Below the pieces are notes generated by a model that saw nothing but the letters and a program-made list of their open reading frames with translations, was not told the DNA's origin and ran no database searches. From NCBI RefSeq assembly GCF_905171765.1, contig NC_053391.1, positions 267,954,771 through 268,018,770 of the forward strand: a stretch of DNA of 64,000 nt. The letters are read 5' to 3'. Of this stretch, positions 1 through 11,237 are shown in pieces (positions within the stretch are counted from its first letter, which is position 1; each line of letters begins with the position of its first letter). Position numbers and translations under genes: made by a program. The stretch is from Bufo bufo. Its lineage: Eukaryota > Chordata > Amphibia > Anura > Bufonidae.

Positions 1-127
1 AATGCACGTAACTAGTGTATAAACTACAATGTTATAGCATGTGGTAGTAAGCCTTTGTTCACATGTGCATTTATAAGTTTGTATTGATATAGTCTGATGG
101 AATTTTTGTTCTGTTATATTTCTACAG

Positions 128-285
128 TAGTACGTGTCAAAACCTGCTGGCAATCGTGTCGGGACCAATACCGGCGTGAACGTGTCCAGGGACTTGGGAA
201 AAGTGGAGAAGGTGGACACCGTAAAAAAAACATATTTGTATACAAAACAATTGCACTTTCTAAAACCCGTGTTGGATCTTAGGCC
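128..285 (+). pseudogene. MADF-domain exon of Harbinger accessory protein (frameshifted)
   Basis: The translation from 128 reads as the second half of a MADF/Myb-like DNA-binding domain: a Trp, then C-R-D-Q-Y-R-R-E-R, a KSGEGG loop and, in the +1 frame, a KQLHFLKP ending. The shift lies in or near the A-run at 223-230. The exon is bounded by a ttctacag acceptor ending at 127 and a gtgagt donor at 286. Its last partial codon (CC) joins the G at 1275 in phase, so the two exons belong together. In Harbinger elements this protein binds the transposon ends and helps import the transposase. The frameshift makes this copy non-functional. Confidence 0.6.
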
Positions 286-1274
286 GTGAGTATCCACTGT
301 AATTATTTTGTCGTTTGTAATGTTTGTGCAAAAGAAAATATTCGTACTGTTTGTTTTTTGTCATCATTTATAACAGCATAGAAGTAATAGTTTGTGCTAT
401 GCTATGCTGTAAACTTAGTTTTTGTTTGCACATGCATGGTACACTTTGTTCTCTGCCGGTAAAAAATTGCCCTTCTCCTCACCCTGCTAGAAGAATACTT
501 CCATCTCTTTTTTTTTTTCTCTTGACATTACCAGCACAAATCAGTGCAGGTCCTTTTTGTAAAACAAGGTCGTCCACATTGCTATGCAGAAGTCAGGGTC
601 TAGCATTGTGTGGACAAGAACATTACATCACTGGCAGTATTGAAACAGACCTTGGCCTCTACAATGCTTCACATGGCTCATGTGAAACATAGACCAAAAA
701 TACTATTTCAAATTCTCAGAATGTCTTTTTCCCATACTTGAAACATGAATAGAAGAGAAAGTCCAGCTTCAAAATTAAAGTGGTGTCTTTAATAATTCAG
801 TGCAATAAAAACCGAAGGCAATCCAAGTCTACGCGTTTCGGATACTAAAATATTGATCCTTACTCATGACATTTGTTTTTATTGCACTGAATTATTAAAG
901 ATACCACTTATTAAAATTTGGAAGCTGGACTTTCTCTTCTCTTTGTTTGGATACATACGTACCTTCACGCCTAAATTTCCCGGTGTTGTCTGTGCCTTCT
1001 TCGATTGGCCTCAGGTGAGCGCACCACCCTTGCTTTTTTTTTGCAAACATGAATGTTAACTTTTGGAGACCATTTTGTCGACCAATAAAGTTAATTTTTC
1101 ATACATATTTCATCATTTTTAGATATAGACAACCAGTACTATAAATACTGTCAACATTAATAAAAATGATCATGGAAGCCTCTGTTCCAGTGTGTATAGT
1201 AAATGTTTTATTTTATGTCTATACCCTTCATATATACACTTTTTCCTTGATTGCAATTATCTCTTATTCCACAG
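286..1274 (+). other. intron of the Harbinger MADF gene
   Basis: It is bounded by GTGAGT at 286 and a pyrimidine-rich stretch ending in CAG at 1274. It contains the fold-back repeat at 751-940 and otherwise AT-rich sequence with no recognisable gene. The open frames here are short and lack domain signatures. Confidence 0.5.
751..940. repeat. fold-back repeat with degenerate hammerhead-like loop
   Basis: The two ends form a long imperfect inverted repeat: 751 reads agaagagaaagtccagcttc, and the complement appears at 921-940. The arms are about 65 nt. The loop at 827-870 contains a GAAACGCG motif on the minus strand, like the one in the Penelope copies at 14482 and 22406. It could be a MITE or the tail of a Penelope-like or other ribozyme-bearing retroelement. 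No target duplication was identified. Confidence 0.55.
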
Positions 1275-2741
1275 GACCGTTGACAGCCTGGAGCAAGAGG
1301 GAGATCATAGCAGCACCAACAGTGATGAAGATGCTGGTGCGCATCCCCTAGACTCCACAGTTACTACGGATGACGAGCCCCAACCAGTGCTGCAGCAAGA
1401 GAGGGAGGAGTCTTCAGCTTTGGAGGGTCCTTCTGCTGCAATTCAATCAAGCCCTGAGACAAGAAGGGGGGCAACTAACCAGGGCTGTGGAGTCGAAGTC
1501 GAGGAGTCGGGGGAAATTTTGGGTACCTGGAGTCGGAGTCGGCAAACAATGCACCGACTCCGACTCCTACTAAATTTAGATTGGAATAAAAAAAAAAAAA
1601 GCAAGTTTAAATGTCCCAATTCACAAAAAGTTATAATTAATGACTTCTCTACTGTAAGAATAAAGACCAATGCATGCAGTGCCTCACGTAACCGCAAAAC
1701 GAACACGTTAAGTGACCGTGAAGAAGCATGCTTTTCATGTGCTTCACTATATAGCACGCAACGCACAATTAGGAGCTGCAATACTTATACTTTCCATAGT
1801 GTTGTGTTCTGCTTTTACAGGGAACGCAGCGTCCATGTGTAACCTAGCCTCTCACTGATAAGGGATTAAATAAATATGTTTTTTGCAGGACTAGAGAGTG
1901 AGACACTTGTATAAGTGAAGGGAATGGAGGGCCAATAGTTCAAGACTGAAGCTGTAAACCATTGGAAAAACTGCTGTCATTTAGCTAAGGCTATAAAAAC
2001 TTGTAAACTCTGATTGTTAGCTTAAACTTTAAACATGACTATGGGATTCTACTAGGAAAATCGTGTTTTAGAATAAATGCCCCTTCCTGGATCCTCCCAC
2101 TGCCCTATCTTCAGCAGCAGATAAGCACACAAAGGAGAAAGCAGCAGCCCAACTACCTCTCTGCTAGAAGAGCTTAGAAGAACTTGTGTTTGTCTTTTGC
2201 TTAAACTGTGCAATACAGTAGACTGTTGGCTTCCCAGCCAGTAGTCCTGTGGTAGGTTGCGTTTCTTTCCCTCAAGGAATGTATAAAATACATTTGCATA
2301 TTAATACAGGGGAGTCGGACGTACATAAAACTGAGCAGTCGGAGTCGGAACATTTATCTACCGACTCCACAGCCCTGCAACTAACACTGCCGTCTCTGCC
2401 TCAAATACTCAAGCCCTGATTCAAAATCAGGTGCTTGACTATTTGAGGCAGAGACGGGGGGAAGGAAAGGAGGAGCGGATCCCCATGAACTTGTGAGTTG
2501 GGTCGAAAACCTGAAGCAACGTGCATTTCGGTTAGCAAAAGAAACCCAACCTGGGCCCAGTGTGGTCCAACCACCTCCTAGGCCAACCTCATATTCACAG
2601 CCTCTTTATTCTCAAGAGTCACAGTTTATGCCACGGCCACAATATCCAGGGCCCACAATGAGCAACACCAGTGCAAGTAATATGGCTGGCCCTCGTCCAA
2701 CTGGTCCGGGGTCATATTTGAGGGACCAAATGGACATTTAA
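1275..2741 (+). pseudogene. second exon of Harbinger MADF-like protein, split by a hAT element
   Basis: After a CAG acceptor at 1274 the frame runs through an acidic Ser/Glu-rich stretch to 1479. It resumes at 2386 after the hAT insertion and ends with TAA at 2739-2741. The insert plus one target duplication is 906 nt, so the frame would be kept without it. Another shift near 2480 is needed to reach the Pro/Ser/Gln-rich C-terminus (2493-2741). The acidic linker, basic helix and low-complexity tail fit the non-nuclease protein of Harbinger elements. No enzymatic motif is present. Confidence 0.55.
1480..2377. mobile_element. non-autonomous hAT element (898 bp)
   Basis: It has perfect 16-bp terminal inverted repeats, CAGGGCTGTGGAGTCG at the left and its complement at the right, and a perfect 8-bp target duplication CAACTAAC at 1472-1479 and 2378-2385. 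The 8-bp duplication and CAG-type end are diagnostic of hAT. Subterminal GGAGTCGG/CGACTCC repeats occur at both sides. No transposase is encoded. Confidence 0.95.
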
Positions 2742-2813
2742 TGTTATCTTTACGTTTTAGTAATAAATCATTTTGGCTGATTGTTAAGCCTTTTGGGTAT
2801 ATTTTCATTCATA

Positions 2814-3065
2814 TTAATGTCAGGATTCATGATGGTCCCTCAGAAGTTGATGAATTGGAACCTGGTACGTCTTCTTCATCCGGAGGATTGGACCAGACCC
2901 TTCATGGACGACCTGGAACTGCAGGGATTGCAGTTCGGGCCCTCTATAAACAATATTTTTCAAGTCCTGAGGGAGCATTGCCGTGGCAGATGGACGTAGT
3001 GCATGTCAGATTATGAATTGTCTGGACTCTGGTCATCTTAGTATTTATTATTTTCCAGTGTAGTT
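2814..3065 (+). pseudogene. C-terminal fragment of Harbinger transposase, inverted duplicate
   Basis: The + strand encodes a VRIHDGPSEVDELEPG tail nearly identical to the end of the transposase on the minus strand at 25490-25690, and the match continues into the 3' untranslated part to about 3065. It starts abruptly in mid-exon after sequence unrelated to the transposase, so it is a rearranged or internally deleted remnant. Confidence 0.75.
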
Positions 3066-3329
3066 GGAAAGCAAAAATCTATGTGTCGACTTTTATTTCA
3101 TATTGCACATACATACCAATATTACAACATGAAAAAGTTTATTCACATATCAGAAGAATAGGAATAGAATAGACATATATCGTTTTTATTTGGTACATTA
3201 AGGACAAATAGGGATGTACATATACTTTTGGACAGCTATGCTCAACCTGTTACACTACAGCTATTAAAAAACTAGAACTCCCTGCATGTCTGAATAGCTG
3301 TTGTATGTCCACACATGCAGGAAAATAAC
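3066..3329. other. Harbinger-derived flank left of the DIRS element
   Basis: AT-rich, with no gene. Bases 3233-3305 vaguely resemble the small hAT-like MITE at 26446 (a CTCAACCTG block and an 'actccctgcatg' block) and may be a decayed copy. Confidence 0.3.
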
Positions 3330-3441
3330 TTTTCCCCAGTCGTCTCCATGACACCAAGTCCTGAGATTGACTTCCTTCTGATTGGACAGGAAAAACACAG
3401 AGAGGTTAAAAACCCCACCCCCTCCTCACATCGCCAGTGTT
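3330..3441 (+). repeat. DIRS left inverted terminal repeat
   Basis: This stretch, running from the CTTTTCCCCAGTC block to ACATCGCCAGTG, is matched in inverse orientation at 24877-24990, nearly base for base over about 105 nt. The outermost 12-15 nt differ from the right end; they are instead complementary to the internal region at 24750-24770. Confidence 0.85.
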
Positions 3442-3870
3442 TTTCCTGTCCCATCAGGATAGGAAGCAGGAGAGGTACATGGAGCTCTAAGGGGCTCACC
3501 TGGTTCTTCCTCCTTCAGGCCGAGGTCGGATCTGCAGGGCAGCGCTCCCTCCTCCCTACGATTAGGCCTGGGCTCGGGCGCATAACGGTATGCCCCCTGC
3601 GAAGATTCCCTCTGCGGCGACCCAGGAGGGCTTAATGCAGGGGGGGAAAGAAAATATGGCGGATCGGCACTGAGATGTGTCCCCTCCGGCCGGCAGGCAG
3701 GTGACGTCAGACGCCGGGGGCGGAGCAAGCATCCTGACGTCCTCATCATGCGCCACAGGTCCTGGAAGGTAAAGAACACTATAAAACACCACAGGTCCTG
3801 TAGAATGGCACCCTGCATAGCGCGGCTTCCTCTTTTCGAGGTGCACCCCTGGAAGCGGTCGGGAGTCGAG
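3442..3870 (+). other. DIRS 5' leader
   Basis: This GC-rich untranslated stretch lies between the terminal repeat and the first plausible gag ATG. Open frames on both strands lack recognisable domains. It probably contains the DIRS promoter, but no motif is diagnostic. Confidence 0.5.
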
Positions 3871-5159
3871 ATGAGGGCCCCCCTCACGCCGGACTCTGGA
3901 ACCGAGCCTGCATCAAATCCAGGGACTGTGAGTAGCCTGTTCTCAGGCATATGTTATGTATGGCTGGTTCGGTCTGCTCATCCTTTCCTCCCTTACCTTT
4001 TCAGGGAGAAAAGGATTTGGCTACTACCACTAAAAAGAATAGGAAATGTGGTATCTGCTGTAAACGACTGTCTAACACAGGATCTAAACCCCTGTGTAAA
4101 GAATGTACGTCCAGTGTCGTCAAAGCTGAATCTTCCAGCCTGATTGATGATATTAGGAAAGTAGTTAAAGAGGAGGTTCAGCTGGCCTTATCGGCTAAGG
4201 AACCAACTCCCCCAATAATTACTCCTCCTCAAGACACCCGCAGTAATCGGTCACTTAATGTGGATTCGGATTCTGAGGGACTGGCGGTTTCAGACTCCGA
4301 GTCGGTACAAAAACACCCCTCTTCCTCGGACGAGGAGGGTGAATACAAACGTTTTTTTTGTTTAATTCAGAGGACATCGACGAGCTTATCAGGGCCATTA
4401 GGGCTACCATTCAGATGGAGATGCCAAAAACGCCTAAATCAACCCAACAAGAAATTTTCGGGGGATTAGGAGAAAGGAAAAAAGCAGTTTTTCCAGTACC
4501 AGATAGTGTCCAGAAATTGATATGTTCTGAGTCGGAGAAACCAGACAAGAGATCCTTTATTCCAAGGGAAATTAAAAGGCGCTACCCTTTTAGCCCAGAG
4601 GACTGCACTGACTGGGAGACTATACCTAAAGTAGACGCACCAGTAGCCAAGGTGGCAAAACATAAGGCTCTACCCTTTGAGGACTCGGCACAGCTGAAAG
4701 ATCCTCTAGATAGGAAAGTGGAGAGTCTCTTAAGAAAGACCTGGGAGACAACGGCGGCCCTTCTCAAACCAGGTGTCGCCTCAACTTGTGTAGCCAGAAC
4801 ACTAAACTTATCGCTAGAACAATTGGAGATACATCTAGTCAATAAGACACCTCGGGACCAAATTTTGGAGAGCTTGCCTCGTCTAAAAATAAATAATCGC
4901 GCTCCCTTTCCACGGTCGATATCTCTTTAGAGAAGACCTAGATAAAATTCTAGAGAATGCGACCAATAAAAAAAGGGGTTTCCCAGAGGAAAGGTACAAA
5001 CAAAAAAGGCAGCCCTTTCGTGACCGATATTTTCCGCCTGAAAATAAGAGAGATAAAGGAAAGACCGGTAGGTGGAGCTATGCGAAGGGAGGTAGGGGAA
5101 GAAATTTCCTCTTCAACCCAAATAGAGCAGAAACCTCCACCTCCAACACCAAGCAATGA
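3871..5159 (+). pseudogene. DIRS gag-like protein, putatively spliced, two frameshifts
   Basis: ATG 3871 opens 19 codons ending at a GTGAGT donor (3928). A polypyrimidine-CAG acceptor at 4004 restores the frame, so a 77-nt intron is likely. Downstream is a C-x2-C...C-x2-C zinc-like motif (CGICC...CKEC), an acidic Ser-rich stretch and a conserved block around KRRYPFSPEDC and LDRKVESLLRK typical of vertebrate DIRS ORF1. Frameshifts occur at the T-run near 4351-4358 and near 4925. The last part (TGA 5157) overlaps the next ORF in another frame. It should act as the nucleic-acid-binding structural protein. This copy is broken. Confidence 0.7.
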
Positions 5160-6415
5160 CGCCATACCAGTTGGGGGAAGGCTCAGCTCCTTCCAAAAAT
5201 CTTGGGAGCACATAGCAAGCAGTGCATGGATACTAAATATTATAGAAGAGGGTTACATAATAGAACTACTCTCTCCCCCTCCACAGAAATTTGTCGTCAC
5301 TACCCTTCCCCCATGTCAAGTTGGTACCTTAAAAGACGACATCAAAAACGTATTAAGCTTGGCCGCAAGAGAACCCGTCCCAGAAAATCAGATAGGAATG
5401 GGATTCTATTCCTGTCTCTCTATTATAAAAAAAACAAACGGGAAATCAAGAGTGATAATAAATTTAAAATACCTAAACAAATATGTGAGATACCAAAAAT
5501 TCTAAATGGAAACGCTAAAGTCAGCAGTGAAGCTTTTAAAAAAGGATGCAGTGATGGCCACTATGGACTTAAGGGATGCCTACTATCATGTCCCAATACA
5601 CAGGTCATCAAGAAAGTTCCTAAGGTTTGCGATAGAATTAAAGGGACGCATTCAACACTTTCAGTTCAAGTGTCTACCCTTTGGAATCTCTTCAGCCCCA
5701 AGAGTGTTTACAAAGGTAATGGCGGAAGCCATAGCAAACCTGAGACAAAAGGCAATCTGTGTGATCCCTTATCTGGACGACCTGTTAGTAGTTGCAGACA
5801 ACATAGCTACCCTAGAAATCCATCTCAGGTTAGTCCTGGACCATCTACAGAGCCTAGGTTGGATAATCAATTGGGAAAAATCTGATTTAATTCCGGACAG
5901 ACAGAAGATTTTTTTGGGTATAACTTTAAACACCGTTTCCCAAGGATCCTTCCTTCCACCTCAAAAAATAAGGAAACTTATTCAAGAAAGAGAAATTCTG
6001 TTCCGTCCGGCAAGCCATGAAAGTATTAGAAAGTCTTTCAGCATGCATCCCAGCAGTGGCCTGGGCACAGTTTCATCTAAGGCCACTCCAAAAATTCATT
6101 TTAGCCAAGTGGAACAGATCACAATCGACTCTGGAGAAACTAATATTCTTAGATCCAAAAGTAAAAAAGTCACTGAATTGGTGGCTCAACGAAACCAACC
6201 TAAAGAATGGGATATTTTGGGCACAAGAACTACCCCTAGTAATCACAACGGACGCAAGCCTCCAGGGTTGGGGAGCGGTAGTCCAGGGAAACTCCTACCA
6301 GGGAAGATGGAAGAACTACGTAAAACGTCAATCCTCAAATTTCAAAGAACTGAGGGCAATTTGGGAGGCACTAAAACACACAAGTCGGTTGTCAGTGGGT
6401 CGTCACGTCCTAATG
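4957..6415 (+). pseudogene. DIRS reverse transcriptase and N-terminal RNase H
   Basis: RT motifs are visible: DLRDAYYHVPIH (motif A), LPFGISSAPRVF (B) and YLDDLLVVAD (C, catalytic DD). RNase H follows with ITTDASLQGWGA and an E in ELRAIWEAL. An in-frame TAA at 5503-5505 and a frameshift near 6010 break the frame. The Tc1 insertion at 6416 cuts the RNase H before its YSDNST aspartate, which continues at 8002. The protein would copy the DIRS RNA. This copy is inactive. Confidence 0.85.
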
Positions 6416-7999
6416 CACTGCTCAAAAAAATAAAGGGAACACTTAAACAACACAATGTAACTCCAAGTCAATCACACTTCTGTAAAATCAAACTGTCTAC
6501 TTAGGAAGCAATACTGAGTGACAATCAATTTCACATGCTGTTGTGCAAATGGGATAGACAACAGGTGGAAATTATAGGCAATTAGCAAGACACCCCCAAT
6601 AAAGGAGTGGTTCTGCAGGTGGTGACCACAGGACCACTTCTCAGTTCCTATGCTTCCTGGCTGATGTTTTGGTCACTTTTGAATGCTGGCGGTGCTTTTA
6701 CTCTAGTGGTAGCATGAGACAGAGTCTACAACCCACACAAGTGGCTCAGGTAGTGCAGCTTATCCAGGATGGCACATCAATGCGAGCTGTGGCAAGAAGG
6801 TTTGCTGTGTCTGTCAGCGTAGTGTCCAGAGCATGGAGGCGCTACCAGGAGACAGGCCAGTACATCAGGAGACGTGGAAGAGGCCGTAGGAGGGCAACAA
6901 CCTAGCAGCAGGACCGCTACCTCCGCCTTTGTGCAAGGAGGAACAGGAGGAGCACTGCCAGAGCCCTGCAAAATGACCTCCAGCAGGCCACAAATTCGCA
7001 TGTGTCTGCTCAAACGGTCAGAAACAGACTCCATGAGGGTGATATGAGAGCCCGACGTCCACAGGTGGGGGTTGTGCTTACAGCCCAACACCGTGCAGGA
7101 CGTTTGGCATTTTCCAGAGAACACCAATATTGGCAAATTCGCCACTGGCGCCCTGTGCTCTTCACAGATGAAAGCAGGTTCACACTGAGCACATGTGACA
7201 GACGTGACAGAGTCTTGAGACGCCGTGGAGAACGTTCTGCTGCCTGCAACATCCTCCAGCATGACCGGTTTGGCATTGGGTCAGTAATGGTGTGGGGTGG
7301 CATTTCTTTGGAGGGCCGCACAGCCCTCCATGTGCTCACCAGAGGTAGACTGACTGCCATTTGGTACCGAGATGAGATCCTCAGACCCCTTGTGAGACCA
7401 TATGCTGGTGCGGTTGGCCCTGGGTTCCTCCTAATGCAAGACAATGCTAGACCTCATGTGGCTGGAGTGTGTCAGCAGTTCCTGCAAGACGAAGGCATTG
7501 ATGCTATGGACTGGCCCACCCATTCCCCAGACCTGAATCCAATTGAGCACATCTGGGACATCATGTCTCGCTCTATCCACCAACGTCACGTTGAACCACA
7601 GACTGTCCAGGAGTTGGCAGATGCTTTAGTCCAGGTCTGGGAAGAGATCCCTCAGGAGACCGTCTGCCACCTCATCAGGAGCATGCACAGGCGTTGTAGG
7701 GAGGTCATACAGGCACGTGGAGGCCACACACACTACTGAGCCTCATTTTGACTTGTTTTAAGGACATTACATCAAAGTTGGATCAGCCTGTAGTGTGTTT
7801 TTCCACTTTAATTTTGAGGGTGACTCCAAATCCAGACCTCCATGGGTTGAAAAATTTGATTTCCATTTTTTTAATTTTTGTGTGATTTTGTTGTCAGCAC
7901 ATTCAACTATGTAAAGAACAAAGTATTTCAGAAGAATATTTAATTAATTCAGATCTAGGATGTGTTATTTTTGTGTTCCCTTTATTTTTTTGAGCAGTG
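6416..7999 (+). mobile_element. Tc1/mariner element (1584 bp)
   Basis: It has terminal inverted repeats of at least 27 bp, starting CACTGCTCAAAAAAATAAAG, with the exact complement at 7973-7999. A TA follows at 8000-8001. The left TA appears lost: DIRS ends ATG directly at 6415 and resumes TAT at 8002. It inserted into the DIRS RNase H domain and contains one transposase gene in the same orientation as its host. Confidence 0.95.
6714..7739 (+). pseudogene. Tc1 transposase, one in-frame stop
   Basis: The 341-codon frame is near full length for Tc1 (about 340 aa). The N-terminal paired-type helix-turn-helix region has [19 protein letters not shown] and is followed by a GRGRRR AT-hook-like basic motif. 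The DDE catalytic triad is visible: [15 protein letters not shown] and [12 protein letters not shown] (D,D34E). The only defect is TAG at 6903-6905. ATG 6714 is chosen because it precedes the HTH and sits about 300 nt inside the left end, as usual. The protein would cut at TA sites and reinsert the element. It looks recently active. Confidence 0.93.
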
Positions 8000-8001
8000 T
8001 A

Positions 8002-8562
8002 TATTCTGACAATTCTACAGCAGTGGCCTTCATCCAACACCAGGGAGGCACAAGATATCATCCACTGCAGGACCTAGCAAACAAAATTTTCTCCTGGGCA
8101 GAGGAGAACATACAGTCTCTTGCAGCGGTACACCTGATAGGGTCTTTAAACATTCAGGCTGATTACCTGAGTCGCCACACATTAGACCTTGGAGAATGGA
8201 TGTTAGCCCCGGAAACCTTCCATCTAATCACAAAGAAATGGGGCAGACCGACAGTGGACCTGTTTGCATCCAGGAAGAATCGTCAGTTAAATCAGTTCTT
8301 CTCCCTCAACCCCAGGGATCATCCTCTGGCAGTAGACGCCTTCAACCAAAATTGGACAACAAATTTAGTTTACGCATTCCCTCCATTTCCACTTATCCCC
8401 AGAGTACTGCAGAAATTTCTGAAAGAGAATTGCACGCTAATTCTGATAACTCCCTCTTGGCCCAAGAGAAGTTGGTTTTTGCTGTTAAGAGCCCTCAGCA
8501 TAGAAGCCCCTCTCCTTCTACCGCTGAGGCCAGACCTTCTAAGTCGGGGGCCTATTACTTAA
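8002..8562 (+). pseudogene. DIRS RNase H C-terminus and methyltransferase-like domain
   Basis: This continues the RT/RNase H protein after the Tc1 insertion. It opens with YSDNSTAVAFIQ, the third RNase H aspartate, followed by HLIGSLNIQADYLSR. It then has the GRPTVDLFASRKN block and PPFPLIPRVL, which define the DAM-like domain found in DIRS elements, and ends at a TAG at 8560-8562 after overlapping the recombinase frame. The in-frame join across the Tc1 insertion site supports one original ORF. Confidence 0.8.
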
Positions 8563-8970
8563 ACAGAGCTAAAAATACTAAAGTTAACAGCCTGGATTCT
8601 GAAGAATCCAACTTATTAAAGTTAGGGTTATCCAACAAAGTAGTGAACACTTTACTCCTGAGTATGAAACAAAGCACGAATGACAAGTACTTAAAAATAT
8701 GGGGGAAATTTGCCGAATGGTCAGGAAACTCCTTCGACCAGTTCACGGCAAAAATCCCACTAATGCTTGAATTCCTTCAGGAAGGCCTAGATTTAGGGCT
8801 ATCCCCTAATACCCTTAGGGTCCAGGTATCTGCTCTAGGAGCCCTATATAATACCAAGCTAACAGAGCATCCTTGGATAACTAGATTCCTTAAGGCAGCA
8901 GATAGGATCAGACCTACGATTAAAAACATGGTAGCGCCATGGAATCTTAATACGGTACTGGCGGGCTTAA
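8196..8970 (+). pseudogene. DIRS tyrosine recombinase, N-terminal part
   Basis: The frame from ATG 8196 overlaps the RT/RNase H ORF. After a Ser/Pro-rich leader it enters a phage-integrase SAM-like N-terminal fold: KQSTNDKYLKIWGKFAEW, then LSPNTLRVQVSALGALY. It is cut at 8970 by the Gypsy LTR, and the catalytic part resumes at 23411. DIRS elements use this enzyme, rather than a DDE integrase, to insert a circular DNA intermediate. Confidence 0.85.
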
Positions 8971-9498
8971 TGTCACGGATGGTTTACAGGAAACAAGACA
9001 ATGCAATATAATCAATGACTCACTGGATCCACAACTAAGGAACAAAAGGGAGACCCCTGCATGAGACCTGCCACTCTCCCTGACTGCTCAGCCTATGCGA
9101 ACACCCCAAAGGTGGATGGGCGCATATCCACGTACCTCGGCTATCTAATACCTGAAGACCCTACAATAGTGAGGGGACACGACCACCGGCTCCCTACACT
9201 AGACACGGAGGGAGTCAGGGTCTCCTGGAATCCAGCAGACAGAAAATCACAAATAAAGGAACAGCACTTATCTTGCAGAGGACTGGGAAATAGGAACAGC
9301 ATGCACACACACTCCAGGAAGTTGTATAAGCCGCACACTACTGCATTATGGGAAGGAACTTAAAGGGAAGCAATCAGTCCAACTGCATGACAGCTGAGAT
9401 AGACTAACGAGATGAGGAACTGAAACCAAAACAAAGAAACTCAAGGAGGAGGATCTGGAAGGCTCCTGTCAGAGCTTCTCAGCTGTCTGGTTGTGACA
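8971..9498 (-). repeat. Gypsy 3' LTR (528 bp)
   Basis: It is TG...CA bounded. Aligned by eye with the split 5' LTR (about 521 nt) it differs by a few substitutions and one 7-bp indel near 9199, so the insertion is fairly young. The end of the chromodomain frame overlaps the first 58 nt of this LTR. Confidence 0.93.
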
Positions 9499-9779
9499 GT
9501 ACCCCTCCCTCTACGAGTGGACTCCGGACACTCAGAGCCCACCTTCTCAGGATGGGACCTATGGAAAGCCCTGATGAGACTAGTGGCCTTAATGTCCGTC
9601 ACTGGGACCCACATCCTCTCCTCAGGACCATAACCCTCCCAATGAACGAGGTACTGGAGGGAACCGCGGACAAGACGAGAATCCACAATCCTAGAGACCT
9701 GAAATTCAAGATTTCCATCAACCATAATCGGAGGAGGAGGCAAAGGCGAGGGTACAATAGGTTGAACATAAGGTTTCAA
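9441..9779 (-). pseudogene. Gypsy pol C-terminus: chromodomain
   Basis: The minus-strand frame contains a chromodomain signature: FQVSRIVDSRL, then YLVHWEGYGPEERMWVP. In chromoviruses this tail follows the integrase and guides it to chromatin. The segment is out of frame with the upstream integrase, so at least one frameshift separates them near 9780-9870. It extends into the 3' LTR. Confidence 0.85.
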
Positions 9780-9866
9780 TAAGGACTTATGAAAAACATT
9801 ATGGATCTTCCAAGTCTGAGGAAGATCAAGACGGTAGGCAACAGGATTGATGACAGACAGGATCTT

Positions 9867-11204
9867 TTAAGGCCCAATAAACCTAGGACCCAACTTCCAG
9901 GAGGGAACCTTCAATTTGATATTTTTGGTAGACAACCACACAAGATCACCAACATTCAGGTCCGGACCAGGCACACGTCTCTTATCTGCCACACGCTTAT
10001 ATCTCTCACTCATGCTCTTTAGATTATCCTGAATCTTTTGCCAAATAGATGACAAAGACGAGGAGAATCTGTCCTCATCAGGTAAACCAGAAGACCCCTC
10101 TCCCGAGAAAGTCCCAAACAGCGGATGAAACCCATATGCACCAAAAAATGGTGACTTATCAGAGGACTCCTGACGACGGTTATTTAAAGCAAACTCAGCA
10201 AGGGACAAAAAAGAACACCAATCCTCCTGATTCTCCGCCACAAAACAGCGCAGATATGTCTCCAGATTCTGATGGACCCGCTCTGTCTGGCCATTCGACT
10301 GCGGGTGGAAAGCAGAAGAGACTGACAACCGAACCCCCAAGCGAGAACAGAAAGCCTTCCAGAATCTGGAAACAAACTGCGTGCCCCTATCAGAGACTAT
10401 GTCTGAAGGAATACCATGCAATTTGACAATGTGGTCAATAAATGCCTGCGCCAGCGTCTTAGCATTGGGCAAACCAGGAAAAGGGATGAAATGCACCATT
10501 TTGCTAAAACGGTCCACCACCACCAGAATCACAGTCTTCCCCGAGGAACGAGGCAGGTCCGTTATGAAGTCCATGGACAGATGTGTCCAAGGACGGGAAG
10601 GAATGGGTAAGGGAAGGAGAGGACCTGATGGCCGTGAATGAGGGACTTTGGCACGAGCGCAAGTCTCGCAAGCTGCCACAAAACCCTCAACCGACTTACG
10701 AAGCGCAGGCCACCAGAATCTCCGAGCGATGAGATCCAGTGTGGCTCTTGCCCCCGGGTGCCCAGCAAGGACCGTATCGTGGTGTTCCTTAAAAATCTTG
10801 TGTCTCAAAGCGAGAGGCACAAACAACCTCCCAGGAGGACAAAGATCAGGAGCCTCTGACTGGGCTGCCTGCACCTCTGCCTCCAATTCAGGAAAAAGAG
10901 CAGAGACCACCACACCTTCAGCCAAAATGGGACCCGGGTCTTCAAAATTCCCACCTCCTGGAAAACAACGTGACAGGGCATCTGCCTTCACATTCTTAAC
11001 CCCAGGGCGGAACGTGACAACAAAATTAAACCTTGAAAAGAACAAAGACCATCTGGCCTGTCTCGGGTTCAGACGCTTGGCTGACTCCAAGTAGGCCAGA
11101 TTTTTATGGTCAGTAAACACGGTAATAGGGTGTCTGGCTCCCTCTAGCCAATGGCGCCATTCCTCAAAAGCCAACTTGATGGCCAACAATTCCCTATCTC
11201 CCAC
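9867..11204 (-). pseudogene. Gypsy pol: RNase H C-terminus and integrase
   Basis: The 445-codon frame starts in RNase H (GDRELLAIKLAFEEWRHWL, FTDHKNLAYL, ADALSR). It then has the integrase HHCC zinc finger (H-x3-H-like start at LAGHPG, C-x2-C in CETCARAK) and the catalytic core DDE: LSMDFITDLP, VSDRGTQF, NGQTERVHQ. All catalytic residues are present. It ends by stop or frameshift before the chromodomain. An upstream TAG near 11238 separates it from the RT part. Confidence 0.9.
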
Positions 11205-11237
11205 ATCATAATTTCTCTCTGCGGAGGAGAGTTTCTT

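Noticed and set aside
324..692. 122-codon open frame with hydrophobic start
   Set aside because: It lies in the Harbinger intron, with no homology, Kozak context or codon pattern to support it.
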